Source of the DNA: Hyphomicrobiaceae bacterium
GTDB taxonomy: Bacteria; Pseudomonadota; Alphaproteobacteria; Rhizobiales; Hyphomicrobiaceae
Length of the DNA: 14,557 nt
Direction of reading: 5' to 3'
Assembly: GCA_017353825.1 (NCBI GenBank)
Contig: JAFMSC010000053.1
Span: forward strand, 1-14,557
Shown: positions 14,557 to 14,557 of the stretch, in pieces
How the letters are laid out: each line of letters opens with the position of its first letter
Position numbering within the stretch: the first letter of the stretch is position 1
Position numbers and translations under genes: made by a program
Notes under the pieces: model-generated
Database searches by the model: none
The model's input: the letters and a program-made list of their open reading frames with translations, nothing else
What the model was told of the DNA's origin: nothing

Positions 14557-14557
14557 G

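Overview
The window is 14.6 kb of GC-rich bacterial DNA. Codons end mostly in G or C, and the gene content (a TAXI-type TRAP importer, a Dpp/Opp-like ABC importer, cysteine hydrolases) suggests a soil or rhizosphere alphaproteobacterium, probably Hyphomicrobiales. That placement is inferred from style and content; there is no rRNA or other phylogenetic marker. I see no tRNA, rRNA, CRISPR array, insertion sequence or phage gene.

Region 1 (1-3392) looks like nucleic-acid maintenance. A minus-strand pair consists of an SNF2/RapA-type helicase with a TPR-like N-terminal domain (101-2437) and, 7 nt downstream, the first 31 codons of an unrecognised partner that runs off the left edge. Diverging from it is a plus-strand O6-methylguanine-DNA methyltransferase-type gene (2835-3392) with a 16-bp palindrome just upstream of its ribosome binding site.

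Region 2 (3393-3886) has no gene I can support. It holds a three-copy 11-bp tandem repeat and an ambiguous open frame.

Region 3 (3887-7014) is a minus-strand TRAP importer operon: a TAXI-family periplasmic binding protein (6004-6957), a 55-codon small ORF with a GTG start (5822-5989), then a fused 4TM/12TM permease (3887-5812). The small ORF fills the whole gap between the two known genes and is a candidate undescribed TRAP-associated small protein.

Region 4 (6958-7802) is 845 bp without a supportable gene, with patches on the minus strand that may be decayed coding sequence.

Region 5 (7803-14556) is a minus-strand operon for uptake and probable hydrolysis of a peptide-like or amide compound. 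In transcription order it contains a family-5 solute-binding protein (cut by the right edge), DppB-like and DppC-like permeases, a DppF-like ATPase, a DppD-like ATPase, a broken isochorismatase-family pseudogene, and an intact paralogous cysteine hydrolase. A hairpin follows the last stop codon. The transporter would import a substrate and the hydrolase could cleave it in the cytoplasm; the substrate cannot be told from sequence.

The strongest unexpected observations are the hydrolase pseudogene next to its intact paralog (10-nt deletion at the catalytic loop), the small ORF inside the TRAP operon, and the TPR-SNF2 helicase with its unknown partner. None of these alone proves a new system.
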